From Anabaena subtropica FACHB-260 (lineage in GTDB: Bacteria; Cyanobacteriota; Cyanobacteriia; Cyanobacteriales; Nostocaceae): a DNA stretch of 64,000 nt. The notes beneath the pieces are model-generated. The model saw only the letters and a list, made by a program, of their open reading frames with translations. It made no database searches and was not told the DNA's origin. Positions 62,625-64,000 of the stretch are shown piece by piece. The first letter of the stretch is position 1, and each line of letters starts with the position of its first letter. Position numbers and translations under genes: made by a program. The DNA lies in the NCBI RefSeq assembly GCF_014697105.1, contig NZ_JACJRF010000006.1, positions 124,001 through 188,000 on the forward strand, in the 5' to 3' direction.

Positions 62625-62653
62625 CGCTTTTTGTCTTGGCTAATCGATATTAG

Positions 62654-62677
62654 TTAGGGTGGTCAAATCCACCCTAA
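62654..62677. terminator. Bidirectional terminator between yggT and the convergent gene
   Basis: Stem ttagggtgg / ccaccctaa with a six-base loop, T-rich on both sides, lying between two converging genes. Confidence 0.75.
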
Positions 62678-62699
62678 TAAAATAATTATTAATGGAATT

Positions 62700-63188
62700 T
62701 TATTTGCGGACTTGGGCGCTAAACCCAGATGCTTTAAACTGCTTCAGCTTCAGAGGTAAAGGCTGATTTGCAGGTACAGTAATTCTTAATTCAAAATCAC
62801 TGATTCCTGGTGGAACTTCAGCAATAGAACCTAGACGGGTGCGGTTTTGTAATATCGGGTCATTGTTAGCATCATAAATGCGCCCGTAGATATCTGCATC
62901 GTAGACCGTCTTATAAGTGCCATTTTCGGCTTTACCTGTGACAATAAAGCAATTAGCTGCTGCACTTCCATTGCTAGTTACAGTACCCTTTGCCAGTTCT
63001 GCTGGACACTCTTGGTAGGAAATGTCAGATAGTTTAATTTGAGTCAGCGCCATAGCAGTCGGAGTCCACACCCACGATATCAAGACCACGAGACAGGAAA
63101 TAACAACGGTTGTGATGAGTCGTGAATAGTTGAACCTAGCTAACGGCTGAAAATTCAATATTAGTGCTGTACTGTTTTTCTTTTTCAT
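62700..63188 (-). CDS. Probable secreted or lipoprotein-like protein, unknown
   Basis: 162 residues from the Met at 63188 (MKKKNSTALILNFQPLARF); the frame opens at 63218. A hydrophobic segment (LITTVVISCLVVLISWVW) ends near ALT, so it may be a signal anchor. The rest is strand-rich (GTYKTVYDADIYGRIYDAND, FELRITVPANQPLPLKLKQF). No family is recognised. Confidence 0.6.
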   Translation of the reverse strand: MKKKNSTALILNFQPLARFNYSRLITTVVISCLVVLISWVWTPTAMALTQIKLSDISYQECPAELAKGTVTSNGSAAANCFIVTGKAENGTYKTVYDADIYGRIYDANNDPILQNRTRLGSIAEVPPGISDFELRITVPANQPLPLKLKQFKASGFSAQVRK

Positions 63189-63334
63189 ATTTGTATAAGG
63201 TAGCAAGGAAACATACATAAACTTTATACCGGACGGGGGAAGGGGAGAAAACTAATGACTGGTGACTATTGACTAATGACTTTTATTTACTTTTGTAATA
63301 ATTATTAGATTAGATACTTGATCGCAATTCAGTT

Positions 63335-63952
63335 ATGACTCCAGATGAGATTGCTACAGTCTTGCAAACAGCTTTTAATCGTTGTGATGCAGCTAGCTGT
63401 CCTCTAAGTGCTAGGCAGAAAGAGATATTATTGCAATTAGTTGCAGAAATCCAAAGGCAATCTCTATCTAGAGAGTCAGATGCTCCTAATCCTCTAGACG
63501 AACTCACCCCAGAAGAATTAGAAACATTTTTAGCGTTCGTCAAGACAGAAGAAGAACAAGACCGTACTTGGAAGGTGCAGTTACTCAACGACTGGCTGCA
63601 TAACCAAGATTCAGGAAATGTGCAGTTTATTCGAGAACAGTATGGGTTGCAGTGGTTAAACCGTGTTGAGTCATATCATTTTGACAAGTATGCTTATTTT
63701 GAGGATGCACTAAAACTAAGAATAGGCGATCGCATCGAAGTTTCCAATGCTCTGTGGGAATGGGTGCAAGACGATGGCCCTTGCAAACGGGAATGGTTTG
63801 GTGCGGTTGTGATTCAGATTGATGAAATCAGTACTGGTGATAGTCTTGATACTAATTGCGTTGTGCGCTTCTACAACGGCGCTGAGTACGAAATTCCCGG
63901 TATTTACGAATGGAATCGCTACAATTGGCGCTGGCCGAAGAAATCAAGTTGA
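63335..63952 (+). CDS. Conserved cyanobacterial protein of unknown function
   Basis: 205 residues. Helical N-terminus (IATVLQTAFNRCDAASCPLS) and a strand-rich C-terminal half (IGDRIEVSNALWEWVQDDGP, then NCVVRFYNGAEYEIPGIYEW, NRYNWRWP). I cannot assign a function. The protein is complete within the window. Confidence 0.65.
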   Translation: MTPDEIATVLQTAFNRCDAASCPLSARQKEILLQLVAEIQRQSLSRESDAPNPLDELTPEELETFLAFVKTEEEQDRTWKVQLLNDWLHNQDSGNVQFIREQYGLQWLNRVESYHFDKYAYFEDALKLRIGDRIEVSNALWEWVQDDGPCKREWFGAVVIQIDEISTGDSLDTNCVVRFYNGAEYEIPGIYEWNRYNWRWPKKSS

Positions 63953-64000
63953 ATAGGGAACAGGATAAAGTACCTACCAGCTCATTTCACAATCCTAAAT

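Noticed and set aside
1-64000. CRISPR array
   Set aside because: Repeats seen are tandem without spacers (HEAT, WD40, heptamers) or dispersed palindromes. No regular repeat-spacer pattern and no cas gene was found.

Overview
The window comes from a filamentous, heterocyst-type cyanobacterium (Nostoc/Anabaena/Trichormus lineage). Evidence: many HIP1 octamers (GCGATCGC), heptameric short tandem repeats (CAGTCAA, CCCCACT types), dispersed palindromes typical of Nostoc intergenic DNA, a carotene isomerase CrtH, and a 1154-residue CyaC-type adenylate cyclase. This rests on gene content and repeats, not on a database match.

Layout. (1) 1-16.3 kb is an accessory/defence region. It holds a NACHT-WD40 protein cut by the window edge, a Phd-like antitoxin with a frameshifted PIN toxin, a pRiA4b ORF-3-like protein, and a type I restriction-modification locus (hsdR, hsdM, hsdS) with a PIN toxin-antitoxin pair between hsdM and hsdS. 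Behind hsdS lie a broken copy of its 3' end, a second PIN module, an orphan ribbon-helix-helix protein, several small unknown genes and an HNH protein. Four copies of a 62-63 bp MITE-like repeat are scattered through 11.7-14.3 kb.

(2) 16.4-33.4 kb is the most unusual part: a conflict-system cluster whose proteins share one small domain. This ~80-residue module (helices, then a G-[KR]-[YF]-x-V-N-[IL]-G ... I-H-[IV]-G-D-R-I-Y-Q strand region, then a helix) sits at the N-terminus of a NACHT-HEAT protein, two EAD-WD40 proteins, a VMAP-type protein, a broken stand-alone copy and a second NACHT protein. Its second half also forms the C-terminal tail of a caspase-like protease. I call it EAD-like, after the effector-associated domains of NTP-dependent conflict systems. 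Three adjacent genes form a VMAP-MoxR-vWA ternary core (25.5-30.3 kb), and the vWA protein carries a sigma-70-like C-terminal domain. A signal-peptide protein with several membrane segments lies divergently from the caspase. Inference: the shared module recruits sensors (WD40, HEAT) and effectors (caspase, NACHT, membrane protein) to an ATP-driven switch, giving an abortive-infection or programmed-death system.

(3) 33.4-41.2 kb is the right end of an integrative element: an orphan HigA with truncated HigB, unknown genes, a primase/DUF3987 protein, an excisionase-like HTH protein and a tyrosine recombinase facing the 3' end of tRNA-Gly(UCC). The left end is not visible, so the defence cluster may or may not be its cargo.

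(4) 41.3-64 kb looks like core chromosome: TonB-like protein, cyaC, two GNAT enzymes, hisC, a YqiA-like esterase, glutathione reductase, argJ, thrC, a YihY/BrkB protein, a DUF4112 protein, an alpha/beta hydrolase, crtH, upp, YggT and conserved cyanobacterial unknowns. A candidate short RNA lies between argJ and thrC. I found no transposase gene, CRISPR array or rRNA.
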